The notes below the pieces were generated by a model. The model did not search any database. It was not told the DNA's origin and saw only the letters and a list, made by a program, of their open reading frames with translations. This document shows, piece after piece, positions 33,456-40,601 of a DNA stretch of 64,000 bases. Within the stretch, counting starts at the first letter, position 1; each line of letters starts with the position of its first letter. The position numbers were made by a program, and so were the translations under genes. Where the stretch lies: NCBI RefSeq assembly GCF_022513565.1, contig NZ_JAKWBE010000016.1, positions 1 to 64,000 on the forward strand, given 5' to 3'. The stretch is from Streptomyces gilvus. Its GTDB lineage: Bacteria > Actinomycetota > Actinomycetes > Streptomycetales > Streptomycetaceae.

Positions 33456-33467
33456 ACGAGTAGATAA
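33451..33467. promoter_or_regulatory. Candidate AICE GntR operator, site E
   Basis: ACTAGACGAGTAGATAA shares 14 of 15 bases with site D. It overlaps the stop of the preceding gene and lies 23 bases before the GTG of the next, marking a second regulated promoter for the repSA-xis-int segment. Confidence 0.65.
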
Positions 33468-33489
33468 GAAAGATAAGAAAGGGTTCCTC

Positions 33490-33735
33490 GTGCTCCTGCC
33501 CAAGTACCCCGACGGCCCGACTCCGCCGCCCGCGCACACTCACGCCCCGACCGACCCGATGCCCGTACGGCGCTCGCTCCCGTCGGTCTCCATCGACCGC
33601 GATGCGGTCGTCGCCCTGGTCGTCGGTGGAGTCGTCCTCACGGCGCTCCTGGCTGCCGTCGCCGTCACGGCCATTTCCGTCGCCGTCGCCGCCGTCGTCC
33701 TGCGCTCGATGCTCCGCGACCACACCCGGCGCTGA
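33490..33735 (+). CDS. Small single-segment membrane protein
   Basis: From GTG 33490, after AGAAAGGG, the 81-residue protein has a proline- and histidine-rich N-terminus (PPAHTHAPTDPMPVRRSL) and one long hydrophobic stretch (VVGGVVLTALLAAVAVTAIS and on). An ATG-type start at 33448 would overlap operator E, so I prefer 33490. It resembles the small membrane proteins found before repSA in AICEs. Confidence 0.6.
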   Translation: MLLPKYPDGPTPPPAHTHAPTDPMPVRRSLPSVSIDRDAVVALVVGGVVLTALLAAVAVTAISVAVAAVVLRSMLRDHTRR

Positions 33736-33834
33736 ACCCGCCCCCTCTGGCCGCCGGGGCGGCGGCACACGACCAAGCATCTCGCCGCCCCGGGGCCTGT
33801 TCCTCCCGACCGAGCCAGCCAGAAGGAGAACGCC

Positions 33835-35181
33835 ATCTTCACCCGCACCACTCCGGCCCCACTCCCGGAAGTCGCGAACCTGGCCTCCCAGGGCACGCTG
33901 CCGGGTATCCTCCGTCAGCTCTCCACCCTCGGTGGCTGCACCCACCCGATCCGCCTGGACGGCCACCGCACCGAGTACGACGTCGACACAGCAACCGGCG
34001 AGATCGGCGCCGTCCTCCGTCACCTCGACTCGACCGAGCTTCCCGCCGGCCAACTCCTCGTCCGCTGCAACAACCGCCGCACGACCCGCTGTCCGCCGTG
34101 CGCGGAGGTCTACCGCCGCGACACCTTCCACTTGATCACCTCCGGGCTGCGTGGTGGCAAGGGCATCCCGGAACACGTCGCGGCCCACCCACGTGTGTTC
34201 GCCACCTTCACCGCCCCGAGCTTCGGCCCTGTCCACAACCGCCCCTCCAGCGGCCGTACTTGCCGCTGCGGCGTCCACCACGACCAGGACGACGACGCAC
34301 TCGGCACCCCGCTTGCCCCAGACTCGTACGACTACGAGGCGGCCGTGCTCTGGAATGCCCACGCCGGTCAGCTCTGGCGCCGCTTCTCGACGTATCTGCG
34401 CCGCGAGGTCGCCAAGCGCGCGGGGCTCTCGCAGCGCCGTTTTCGTGACCACGCGCGCGTGTCGTTCGCCAAGGTCGCCGAGTACCAGAAGCGCGGCGCC
34501 GTCCACTTCCACGCCGTCATCCGCATCGACGGCCCCGGCGGCGGAGACACCCCGCCTCCTCTCTGGGCCACCGCCGAACTGCTCACCGACGCCATCCGCA
34601 CGGCCACCACCAAGGTTCGCGTGGACGGCCCGGTCGTCGACAGGCGCACTCACACCTTCACCTTCGGCCGCCAACTCGACGTCCGCACCATCAAGTCCGC
34701 CGACTTCAACGACGGCCAGGAGCTGACCGAGCGGGCCGTAGCGGCGTACATCGCCAAGTACGCCACCAAGGGCGCCGAGACAGCCACGGGAGCTCTCGAC
34801 CGCCCCCTGAAGTTCGTCGCCGAACTCGCCCAGCTCGACATCAGCGACCATGCCCGCCGGCTGATCCGCACCGCCTGGGGCCTCGGCGCCCGCAAGAGCC
34901 TGGAACACCTCCGCCTGCGCGCCTGGGCCCACATGCTCGGCTTCCGCGGCCACTTCTCCACCAAGTCCCGCCGCTACTCCACCACCCTCGGCGCCCTCCG
35001 CGACGCCCGCGCCGAATGGCGCCGTGCCCAAGCCAACGCCATACCGAACCAACGGGAGACCGACACCACGTACGTCCTCGCCCACTGGGTCTTCGCCGGG
35101 ACCGGCCTGTCCTCCGCCGAAGCCTGGCTTGCCGCATCACTCGAACCCGCTCCCGGAACGGAAGGAGAGCCCAGCGCATGA
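33835..35181 (+). CDS. repSA: RepSA-type rolling-circle replication initiator with apparent AUC start
   Basis: Frame 1 gives a 448-residue RepSA-like protein: a CNNRRTTRCPPCAEVYRRDT zinc-type segment, the metal-binding motif RGAVHFHAVIRIDG and the catalytic tyrosine segment AVAAYIAKYATKGAE. The family sequence clearly extends upstream to TRTTPAPLPEVANLASQGTL, but no ATG, GTG or TTG exists in frame between the stop at 33735 and TTG 34132. An AAGGAG (33823-33828) stands six bases before an ATC codon at 33835. So the start is either AUC or was lost by a G-to-C change. Starting at 34132 would remove about 100 conserved residues. It overlaps xis by ATGA. Confidence 0.85.
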   Translation: MFTRTTPAPLPEVANLASQGTLPGILRQLSTLGGCTHPIRLDGHRTEYDVDTATGEIGAVLRHLDSTELPAGQLLVRCNNRRTTRCPPCAEVYRRDTFHLITSGLRGGKGIPEHVAAHPRVFATFTAPSFGPVHNRPSSGRTCRCGVHHDQDDDALGTPLAPDSYDYEAAVLWNAHAGQLWRRFSTYLRREVAKRAGLSQRRFRDHARVSFAKVAEYQKRGAVHFHAVIRIDGPGGGDTPPPLWATAELLTDAIRTATTKVRVDGPVVDRRTHTFTFGRQLDVRTIKSADFNDGQELTERAVAAYIAKYATKGAETATGALDRPLKFVAELAQLDISDHARRLIRTAWGLGARKSLEHLRLRAWAHMLGFRGHFSTKSRRYSTTLGALRDARAEWRRAQANAIPNQRETDTTYVLAHWVFAGTGLSSAEAWLAASLEPAPGTEGEPSA

Positions 35182-35390
35182 AGGACCGGTACCTGTCCGT
35201 CGACCAGGTTGCCGAGCTGCTCGGCACGACCGCCCGCTTCCCCCGGCGGCTGATCGAGGAGCGGCGCATCCGGTACGTGAAGGTCGGCCGGCATGTGCGC
35301 ATCCCGGAGAGCGCGGTGGAGGAGTTCATCGAGGCCCGGACGGTTCAGCCCCTGAGGCGGCCTCGCCCGAGCTTTAGGAGGGCTGCCTGA
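35178..35390 (+). CDS. xis: Excisionase (Xis), MerR-like helix-turn-helix
   Basis: The 70-residue protein MKDRYLSVDQVAELLGTTAR and FPRRLIEERRIRYVKVGRHV then RIPESAVEEFIEA is a standard excisionase/DNA-binding domain. It overlaps repSA by ATGA and the integrase by TGATG, so replication, excision and integration proteins are made from one message. It bends DNA at att to favour excision. Confidence 0.9.
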   Translation: MKDRYLSVDQVAELLGTTARFPRRLIEERRIRYVKVGRHVRIPESAVEEFIEARTVQPLRRPRPSFRRAA

Positions 35391-36583
35391 TGGCCAACGG
35401 TAAGGGCAGGCGCCGCCGTTTCGGCGCGATCAGACGGCTTCCGTCCGGGCGCTATCAGGCACGCTATCCAGGCCCGGACGGCGTCATGCGCCCTGCTCCG
35501 GAGACCTTCGCGACCACGGCGGACGCTGACGACTGGCTCGCCGAGAAGCAGACGGAGATCAGGCGGGGGGAGTGGCGCGACCCGGAGGCAGGATCGGTCA
35601 ACTTCCGGGTGTACGCCGAGAAGTGGGTCGAGGAACGGGAACTCTCGGTACTGAGTGAGGACCTGTACCACTACCTCCTCGACGACCACATCCTTCCGAC
35701 CTTCGGCGACTCGGACCTCGACGAGATCACCGCACCCAGGGTGCGTGAATGGCGTGCTGAGCGTCTTCGTACGACCGGCGCCAAGACCACGACCGCCAAG
35801 GCGTACCGGCTCCTGAAAGGCATCATGGAGACGGCCGTGGACGACGACCTGATCAAGCGCAACCCGTGCCGGATCAAGGGTGCCGGAAAGGAGAAGGCAG
35901 CCGAACGCCGCATCGCCACGGTCGCCCAGGTCGACGCCCTCGCCGATCAGCTCGGTCCCCGCTGGCGCCTCATGGTCTACCTGGGCGCCTACGGCCCTCT
36001 CCGTCCCGAGGAACTCGCGGGCCTCCGTCGCCGGGACATCAACGTCGACCAACTGAAGATCACGGTTCGCCTTGCCGAGCCGGAGCGCACCAACGGCCGA
36101 CGTGCCCCTGGCGACACCAAGTCCGAAGCCGGTACCCGGACCGTCTACCTGCCGGAGTTCCTCCGCTCGGAGCTGCGCATCCACATGGAGCTGTTCGCGG
36201 GCAAGGGACCTGACGGGCTGGTCTTCCTCGGCGAGAAGGGCGCCCCCTTCCGCCGCAGCACCTTCGGCCGGAAGTGGCGCAAGGCCCGTATCGCCGTCGG
36301 CGTCCCCGAGGGCTTCCGCTTCTACGACCTTCGCCACACCGGACACACGCTCTCGACCCGTTCCGGCGCCACCCTCAAGGACACGATGGTCCGCGCCGGC
36401 CAGTCGTCCGAGAAGGCCGCGCTGATCTATCAGCACTCCGACGACGACCGACAGCAGGAAGTTGCAGCCGGTCTCGACGCGACCGTACGCAAGGCACGCC
36501 AGGAAGCTGCACCCGTGCCAGAACAAGAGCTCACTGCCCCCGACGATCAACCATCTGGCACGAATCTGGCACGCGACCGCTGA
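35390..36583 (+). CDS. int: Tyrosine recombinase integrase
   Basis: The 397-residue protein has an N-terminal arm-binding region (YQARYPGPDGVMRPAPETFA), a SAM-like core-binding domain and a catalytic domain. The first arginine lies in YGPLRPEELAGLRRRDI, the second in FYDLRHTGHTLSTRSGATL and the tyrosine in AALIYQHSDDDRQQE. The usual histidines of HxxR and the H/W position appear as Y (FYDLR) and Q (AGQSS), a variant I believe is common in this subgroup. It ends 50 bases before the tRNA-Gly 3' end that is its target site. Confidence 0.92.
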   Translation: MANGKGRRRRFGAIRRLPSGRYQARYPGPDGVMRPAPETFATTADADDWLAEKQTEIRRGEWRDPEAGSVNFRVYAEKWVEERELSVLSEDLYHYLLDDHILPTFGDSDLDEITAPRVREWRAERLRTTGAKTTTAKAYRLLKGIMETAVDDDLIKRNPCRIKGAGKEKAAERRIATVAQVDALADQLGPRWRLMVYLGAYGPLRPEELAGLRRRDINVDQLKITVRLAEPERTNGRRAPGDTKSEAGTRTVYLPEFLRSELRIHMELFAGKGPDGLVFLGEKGAPFRRSTFGRKWRKARIAVGVPEGFRFYDLRHTGHTLSTRSGATLKDTMVRAGQSSEKAALIYQHSDDDRQQEVAAGLDATVRKARQEAAPVPEQELTAPDDQPSGTNLARDR

Positions 36584-36601
36584 TCACCACAGACAGCAAA
36601 A

Positions 36602-36626
36602 AGGCCCGGGTCTCTGACCTGGGCCT
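36602..36626 (-). terminator. Element-borne terminator for tRNA-Gly
   Basis: AGGCCCGGGTC (36602-36612) pairs with GACCTGGGCCT (36616-36626) with one G-U pair; on the minus strand it is followed by TTTTT. It lies seven bases beyond the tRNA 3' end, inside the element, and replaces the host terminator left behind at 25209-25233. Confidence 0.75.
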
Positions 36627-36632
36627 CAGCCA

Positions 36633-36679
36633 TGGAGCGGGTGACGAGAATCGAACTCGCGCTCTCAGCTTGGGAAGCT
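36633..36679. repeat. attR of the integrative element
   Basis: These 47 bases equal attL exactly and form the 3' part of the functional tRNA-Gly gene, so integration restores an intact tRNA. Confidence 0.95.
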
Positions 36680-36706
36680 GATGTTCTACCATTAAACTAC
36701 ACCCGC
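36633..36706 (-). tRNA. tRNA-Gly (CCC)
   Basis: The minus strand folds as a 74-nt tRNA with encoded CCA: acceptor GCGGGTG pairs with CACCCGC, the D loop contains TTTAATGGTAG, the anticodon stem-loop is TCAGC-TTCCCAA-GCTGA with anticodon CCC, and the T arm holds GTTCGATTC. CCC reads GGG glycine codons. Confidence 0.95.
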
Positions 36707-36970
36707 GTAAGACGCCGACCGAGATCGGTGTCGGAACGCATCGTTACCTTACCTCATCCCAGACCCCCGGCGCTGAAGCCGTGGGGTCTGAGTGCGTTTC
36801 AGGGGGGCGATGGGGCTGCGGGGCGCGGGAGTTGGGGCGTACGGTGGAGGGGTGGGAGAGGGTCCGGGTGAGGTCGGAGTGCCGCCTGGAGAGTCGTTCC
36901 TTTGATCCCGTAATGTGGCATTTGTCGTCCGGTGAGCAGCATCCGGGCGCGGCTCTTGGGGAAGGGACTC

Positions 36971-37138
36971 ATGGACTTGATGGAGCGCACCGTCGTCCGC
37001 TGTGCCGATGGGCACGTCTTCAGCACCGCTTCGTTCCCGATGCAGCAGGCCGAGCGGCTCGGCCCCGGCCGGCTGATGCGGTGTCCACGCTGTGCCCGGC
37101 TGCGCAGTGTCGTGCCGGTCAGCCTCGAGAAGCGGTAG
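36971..37138 (+). CDS. Small zinc-ribbon-like protein
   Basis: The 55-residue protein MDLMERTVVRCADGHVFSTA and RLMRCPRCARLRSVVPVSLE has a CxxxH pair and a CPRC pair suited to one zinc ion. GGGGAAGGGA precedes the ATG. I recall the same small gene upstream of dcd in other Streptomyces. Function unknown. Confidence 0.75.
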   Translation: MDLMERTVVRCADGHVFSTASFPMQQAERLGPGRLMRCPRCARLRSVVPVSLEKR

Positions 37139-37220
37139 CGCGCGGCGGTAACAGGCGGACGTGAGGCGCGTGGCGCGGCTGGATTGTGGGCCGTCCACGC
37201 GCCTTGCGTATCCTCGGGGC

Positions 37221-37796
37221 GTGCTTCTCTCAGACAAGGACATCCGGGCCGAGATCGACGCCGGGCGAGTGGTGATCGATCCCTACGACGAATCCATGGT
37301 GCAGCCGTCGAGTGTCGACGTACGCCTGGACCGGTACTTCCGGGTGTTCGAGAACCACAAGTACCCGCACATCGACCCCTCCGTCGAGCAGGTCGACCTC
37401 ACCCGGCTCGTGGAGCCGGAGGGCGACGAGCCGTTCATCCTGCACCCGGGCGAGTTCGTCCTGGCCTCGACGTACGAGGTCATCACGCTCCCCAACGACC
37501 TCGCCTCCCGCCTGGAGGGCAAGAGCTCCCTCGGCCGGCTCGGACTGGTCACCCACTCCACCGCCGGCTTCATTGACCCCGGCTTCTCCGGTCACGTCAC
37601 CCTGGAGCTCTCCAACCTCGCGACGCTCCCCATCAAGCTGTGGCCCGGCATGAAGATCGGCCAGCTGTGCATGTTCCGCCTCTCCTCGCCCGCCGAGTTC
37701 CCCTACGGCAGCGAGCGCTACGGCTCCCGGTACCAGGGCCAGCGCGGCCCCACCGCCTCCCGGTCCTTCCTCAACTTCCACCGGACGCAGGTATGA
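37221..37796 (+). CDS. dcd: dCTP deaminase
   Basis: The 191-residue protein starts VLLSDKDIRAEIDAGRVVID from GTG 37221. It has the hallmark EGKSSLGRLGLVTHSTAGF (residues about 96-114) and DPGFSGHVTLELSN, which carry the active-site serine, arginine and glutamate. It converts dCTP to dUTP on the way to dTMP. It overlaps the phosphoribosyltransferase gene by ATGA. Length and motifs are normal. Confidence 0.97.
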   Translation: MLLSDKDIRAEIDAGRVVIDPYDESMVQPSSVDVRLDRYFRVFENHKYPHIDPSVEQVDLTRLVEPEGDEPFILHPGEFVLASTYEVITLPNDLASRLEGKSSLGRLGLVTHSTAGFIDPGFSGHVTLELSNLATLPIKLWPGMKIGQLCMFRLSSPAEFPYGSERYGSRYQGQRGPTASRSFLNFHRTQV

Positions 37797-38302
37797 GCGC
37801 CGAGCGCGAGAACCTCACCTACGAGGCCTTCGGCACGGCCGTCCGCGAGCTCGCGCAGATCATCGCCGACGACGGCTACGAACCCGACCTCGTCCTGAGC
37901 ATCGCCCGCGGCGGCGTCTTCGTCGCCGGCGGGCTCGCCTACGCCCTGGACTGCAAGAACATCCACCTGGTGAACGTGGAGTTCTACACCGGCGTGGGGA
38001 CGACGCTCGACATGCCGGTGATGCTGGCGCCCGTCCCGAACGCGATCGACTTCACCGACAAGAAGGTGCTGATCGCCGACGACGTGGCCGACACCGGCAA
38101 GACCCTGAAACTGGTCCACGACTTCTGCCTCGACGCCGTCGCCGAGGTCCGCTCCGCCGTCATCTACGAGAAGTCGCAGTCACTGGTGAAGTGCGAGTAC
38201 GTGTGGAAGCGCACGGACGCCTGGATCAACTTCCCGTGGAGTGTCCTGCCCGTGGTGCGCAAGGCGGGGGAGCCCGTCACCTCGTCGAACGAAGCTCTCT
38301 GA
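37793..38302 (+). CDS. Purine-type phosphoribosyltransferase
   Basis: The 169-residue protein has the type I PRTase PRPP loop VLIADDVADTGKTL (residues about 92-105) and an N-terminal pyrophosphate loop LVLSIARGGVFVAGGLAYAL. The C-terminal KRTDAWINFPWSVLPVV segment, with the aromatic that stacks on the base, resembles xanthine/hypoxanthine PRTases. It is cotranslated with dcd, so the pair links purine salvage with pyrimidine deoxynucleotide supply. The exact base is not certain. Confidence 0.88.
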   Translation: MSAERENLTYEAFGTAVRELAQIIADDGYEPDLVLSIARGGVFVAGGLAYALDCKNIHLVNVEFYTGVGTTLDMPVMLAPVPNAIDFTDKKVLIADDVADTGKTLKLVHDFCLDAVAEVRSAVIYEKSQSLVKCEYVWKRTDAWINFPWSVLPVVRKAGEPVTSSNEAL

Positions 38303-38355
38303 GGCGAGCGGGGGCTCGCGGTTCCTGCCTCCGATCCATGCATCTATGCACCGTG

Positions 38356-38389
38356 ACTATACATTGCGAGTATACGAGGTGTGTATAGT
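38356..38389. promoter_or_regulatory. Inverted repeat around a promoter-like sequence
   Basis: ACTATACA (38356-38363) and TGTATAGT (38382-38389) are perfect inverts, with a GTATAC palindrome between. The right arm contains TATAGT, a good -10 element, 46 bases before the gene at 38435. It looks like a promoter covered by a dimeric repressor site. Confidence 0.5.
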
Positions 38390-38434
38390 GCGCGCTCGTA
38401 GGGGCAAGTGCGGTGCGCGAGCGGGGAGGTCGGC

Positions 38435-39085
38435 ATGGCGGCGACTGCGATATCCGACGAGTCGGCGGTACGGAGCGGTGGCCCCGGTGCCTGGGGCGCC
38501 GCGACGGCGGTGACGGCCGGCGGGGTGCTGCTGGGTGTGCTCACCAACCTGGCCCAGGGGTGGCTCCCGGGCGCGTGGAACCAGCTCGCCAACTCGGGTG
38601 CCGTCTGGTCGGCCGTGGCCTTCGTCGGCGGAGCCCTGCTCGCCGGGCGGGGTACGGTCCGCCTGGCCGCTGCCGGGGGGCTCGGCGCTGAGGCCGGACT
38701 CGTCGTGGGGTACTACGGCTACGCCGAGTTCGGGCGGGACGGCATGGGGGACCTGTTCTTCCCGCTCGTCTGGCTCGGCATGGCGTGCGTGGCCGGGCCG
38801 CTGTTCGGCGTCGCGGGTCAGTGGTGGCGACGCGGCGGGGGTGTGCGGGTCCGTGTCGCAGGGCTGGCCGCGTTCGCCGGCCTCTTCGGGATGGAGGGGG
38901 TGACGGCCGCCTGGGACCTTCACCACGCGTCGCAGGCCTGGGCCTGCTTCGCCGCCTTCGCCCTGGTCCCGCTCCTCATGGCCCGCACGCACCGCGAGCG
39001 CGCTTTCACCCTGGCGGCGGCCGTGCCCTGCGCGCTCGTCGCCTACGCGATCGTGGCCCTGCCTCTTCAGGCGGTGTCCGCCTAG
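38435..39085 (+). CDS. DUF6518-like multi-pass membrane protein
   Basis: The protein of about 216 residues has six or seven hydrophobic segments beginning AWGAATAVTAGGVLLGVLTN and contains a GYYGYAEFGRDGMGDLFFPL loop and EGVTAAWDLHHASQAWACFA. These fit a family I recall as DUF6518. The ATG at 38435 follows GGGGAGG; the in-frame ATG at 38408 is less well placed. No function is known. Expression may be controlled through 38356-38389. Confidence 0.65.
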   Translation: MAATAISDESAVRSGGPGAWGAATAVTAGGVLLGVLTNLAQGWLPGAWNQLANSGAVWSAVAFVGGALLAGRGTVRLAAAGGLGAEAGLVVGYYGYAEFGRDGMGDLFFPLVWLGMACVAGPLFGVAGQWWRRGGGVRVRVAGLAAFAGLFGMEGVTAAWDLHHASQAWACFAAFALVPLLMARTHRERAFTLAAAVPCALVAYAIVALPLQAVSA

Positions 39086-39136
39086 CCTCCGGCCCCGGCC
39101 CCGGCTTCGGCGCGCGGTGCTCTCGCTCGGCCTCGC

Positions 39137-39177
39137 AACACGTACCCCTGTATCGAATGAGTACAGGGGTACGTGTT
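39137..39177. repeat. Perfect 16-bp inverted repeat (terminator or operator)
   Basis: AACACGTACCCCTGTA (39137-39152) and its exact reverse complement (39162-39177) are separated by nine bases. It lies 50 bases after the membrane-protein stop and 68 bases before the next start, so it could terminate the first gene or control the second. No T-run follows. Confidence 0.65.
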
Positions 39178-39245
39178 TGAATCGAACATGTGAGCGATAA
39201 TTCGCCGAGGGGTGCAGCCGAGGGAAATGGCGAAGGGAGCCTTGC

Positions 39246-39512
39246 ATGACAGGCCGGAGTGCGGGGCCGTACATACCGGATGATCCTGAAGGCATGTCCG
39301 GACCGATTCGCGTGATCGTGCATCCGCCGTCACCCACCGGTGGCCGGCGTGTCCGCGTGGACGGGGAGATCCTCGGGCTGGCCCACAGCCTGGTCGACCT
39401 GGCGGAGTTCCTCCGCCGTGCCGGTCTGGAGATCGACCCGGCGGAGGCAGCCGAGTCGCCGTGGATCGACTGGCGGGGGGTGGGCCCGGAGCGCTGGGAT
39501 CCGGAAGCCTGA
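39246..39512 (+). CDS. Small conserved-looking hypothetical protein
   Basis: The 88-residue protein starts MTGRSAGPYIPDDPEGMSGP after GAAGGGAG. Its later part, IRVIVHPPSPTGGRRVRVDG and LGLAHSLVDLAEFLRRAGLE, is well-ordered with good codon bias. A start at ATG 39294 would also be possible. It ends convergently with the Yip1 gene, 20 bases apart. The family is not recognised. Confidence 0.65.
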   Translation: MTGRSAGPYIPDDPEGMSGPIRVIVHPPSPTGGRRVRVDGEILGLAHSLVDLAEFLRRAGLEIDPAEAAESPWIDWRGVGPERWDPEA

Positions 39513-39532
39513 CAACCCCCGCCGAGCCGTTG

Positions 39533-40423
39533 CTAGAACGTCCCCAGCTTCACGATCGACAGCAGGGCGATCAGCTGGATCGCGCTCGCGCCCAGGGCCT
39601 TCGGCCAGGGCAGGTCGTGGGAGCGGCTGACCATCATGGTCAGCAGGGCGCCGGCCGCGACCCAGGTCGCCCAGCCCAGGGCCTGCACGAATGTCGCGTC
39701 GCCGCCGAAGAACATGGCGAAGACCAGACGGGGCGCGTCCGTGAGGGACATGATCAGCATGGAGAGGCCGACCGTGGGCTGCCAGGCCCCGTCGCCGCCC
39801 AGCTGACGGGCCAGCGTGTGGGTCACCACGCCCAGCACGAACGCGGAGATCACCATCGCCACGGCGGTCGTCAGGACGATCGGTACCGCGTTGGAGAGGG
39901 TCGCGTTGATCGCGTCCGACCGGGCGCCGTCGAAGCCGAAGACCGCGAGCAGGCCGTAGAGGAACGTCACGACGAGGGCCGGGCCCCACATCGTGTAGTC
40001 GCGCATCTGGAGAAAGGTCTGGCCCGGGGCGAGGACGATCCCCCTCAGCAGGTCCTTCCAGTGCAGCCGGGGACCGATCGGTCCGGCCGGCGCCGAGCCC
40101 GCGCGATAGGTCTCGCCCTGGTTGTACGGGTCCTCGCCGACCGAGAACGACTGGGTGTGGCCCGGGTTGTCGGCCGCGTACGGGTCGGGGCCGCCCTGCG
40201 GGGCGTAGCCGCCGTCACCGAAGTACTCCGGTTCGTCCCGGCCGCCGTAACCACCTCCGTACTGCCCCTGCCCCTGCTGCCCCTGTCCCGGGTACGGCTG
40301 CGGGGCGGGCGGATAGCCGTACGACGGCCCCTGCGGCGCCTGCTGTCCGTACGGGGGTTGTTGCGGTCGCGTTTGCGGAGCGCCGTTGTTCCGGGCGCCG
40401 CGTCCGATCCTGAATCCAGCCAC
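39533..40423 (-). CDS. Yip1-domain membrane protein
   Basis: The 296-residue protein has a glutamine-, glycine- and proline-rich N-terminal 100 residues (QQPPYGQQAPQGPSYGYPPA) followed by a Yip1-type five-segment membrane domain: WKDLLRGIVLAPGQTFLQM, WGPALVVTFLYGLLAVFGFD, AVAMVISAFVLGVVTHTLAR and MLIMSLTDAPRLVFAMFFGG. I start it at GTG 40423 (VAGFRIGRGARNN), because residues encoded further upstream look random. Membrane role unknown. Confidence 0.85.
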   Translation of the reverse strand: MAGFRIGRGARNNGAPQTRPQQPPYGQQAPQGPSYGYPPAPQPYPGQGQQGQGQYGGGYGGRDEPEYFGDGGYAPQGGPDPYAADNPGHTQSFSVGEDPYNQGETYRAGSAPAGPIGPRLHWKDLLRGIVLAPGQTFLQMRDYTMWGPALVVTFLYGLLAVFGFDGARSDAINATLSNAVPIVLTTAVAMVISAFVLGVVTHTLARQLGGDGAWQPTVGLSMLIMSLTDAPRLVFAMFFGGDATFVQALGWATWVAAGALLTMMVSRSHDLPWPKALGASAIQLIALLSIVKLGTF

Positions 40424-40601
40424 GCCTTCGAACGTACCCGCTCCCGCAGAGTGACGTGCCGGGCCCGGCGGTTCGGGCCCGGCTTTGCTGCCGAGCTGTG
40501 ACATCCCCTAAGGGGGAGGTAAAGGCGCCCCCTAGGGACCCCTGGCGAGCCCCTGGGGAGATCCGGAGGGGGCGGGACGGCCGGTCCCGGGCCGGTGCGG
40601 G

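Larger units (their letters stand above)
25239..36679 (+). mobile_element. Actinomycete integrative and conjugative element (AICE, pSAM2/SLP1 type) in tRNA-Gly
   Basis: The element is bounded by the 47-bp att repeats and is about 11.4 kb. Reading right to left from attR it has a tyrosine integrase, an excisionase, a RepSA-type replication initiator, small membrane spread proteins, a TraSA-like FtsK translocase, an SCO3933-type regulator and a GntR repressor, the classic AICE backbone. NUDIX, RsbW-like and unknown cargo genes lie towards attL. AICEs excise, replicate by rolling circle and move as double-stranded DNA through a single FtsK-like protein. All core functions are present; the only oddity in them is the repSA start codon. 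Confidence 0.93.
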
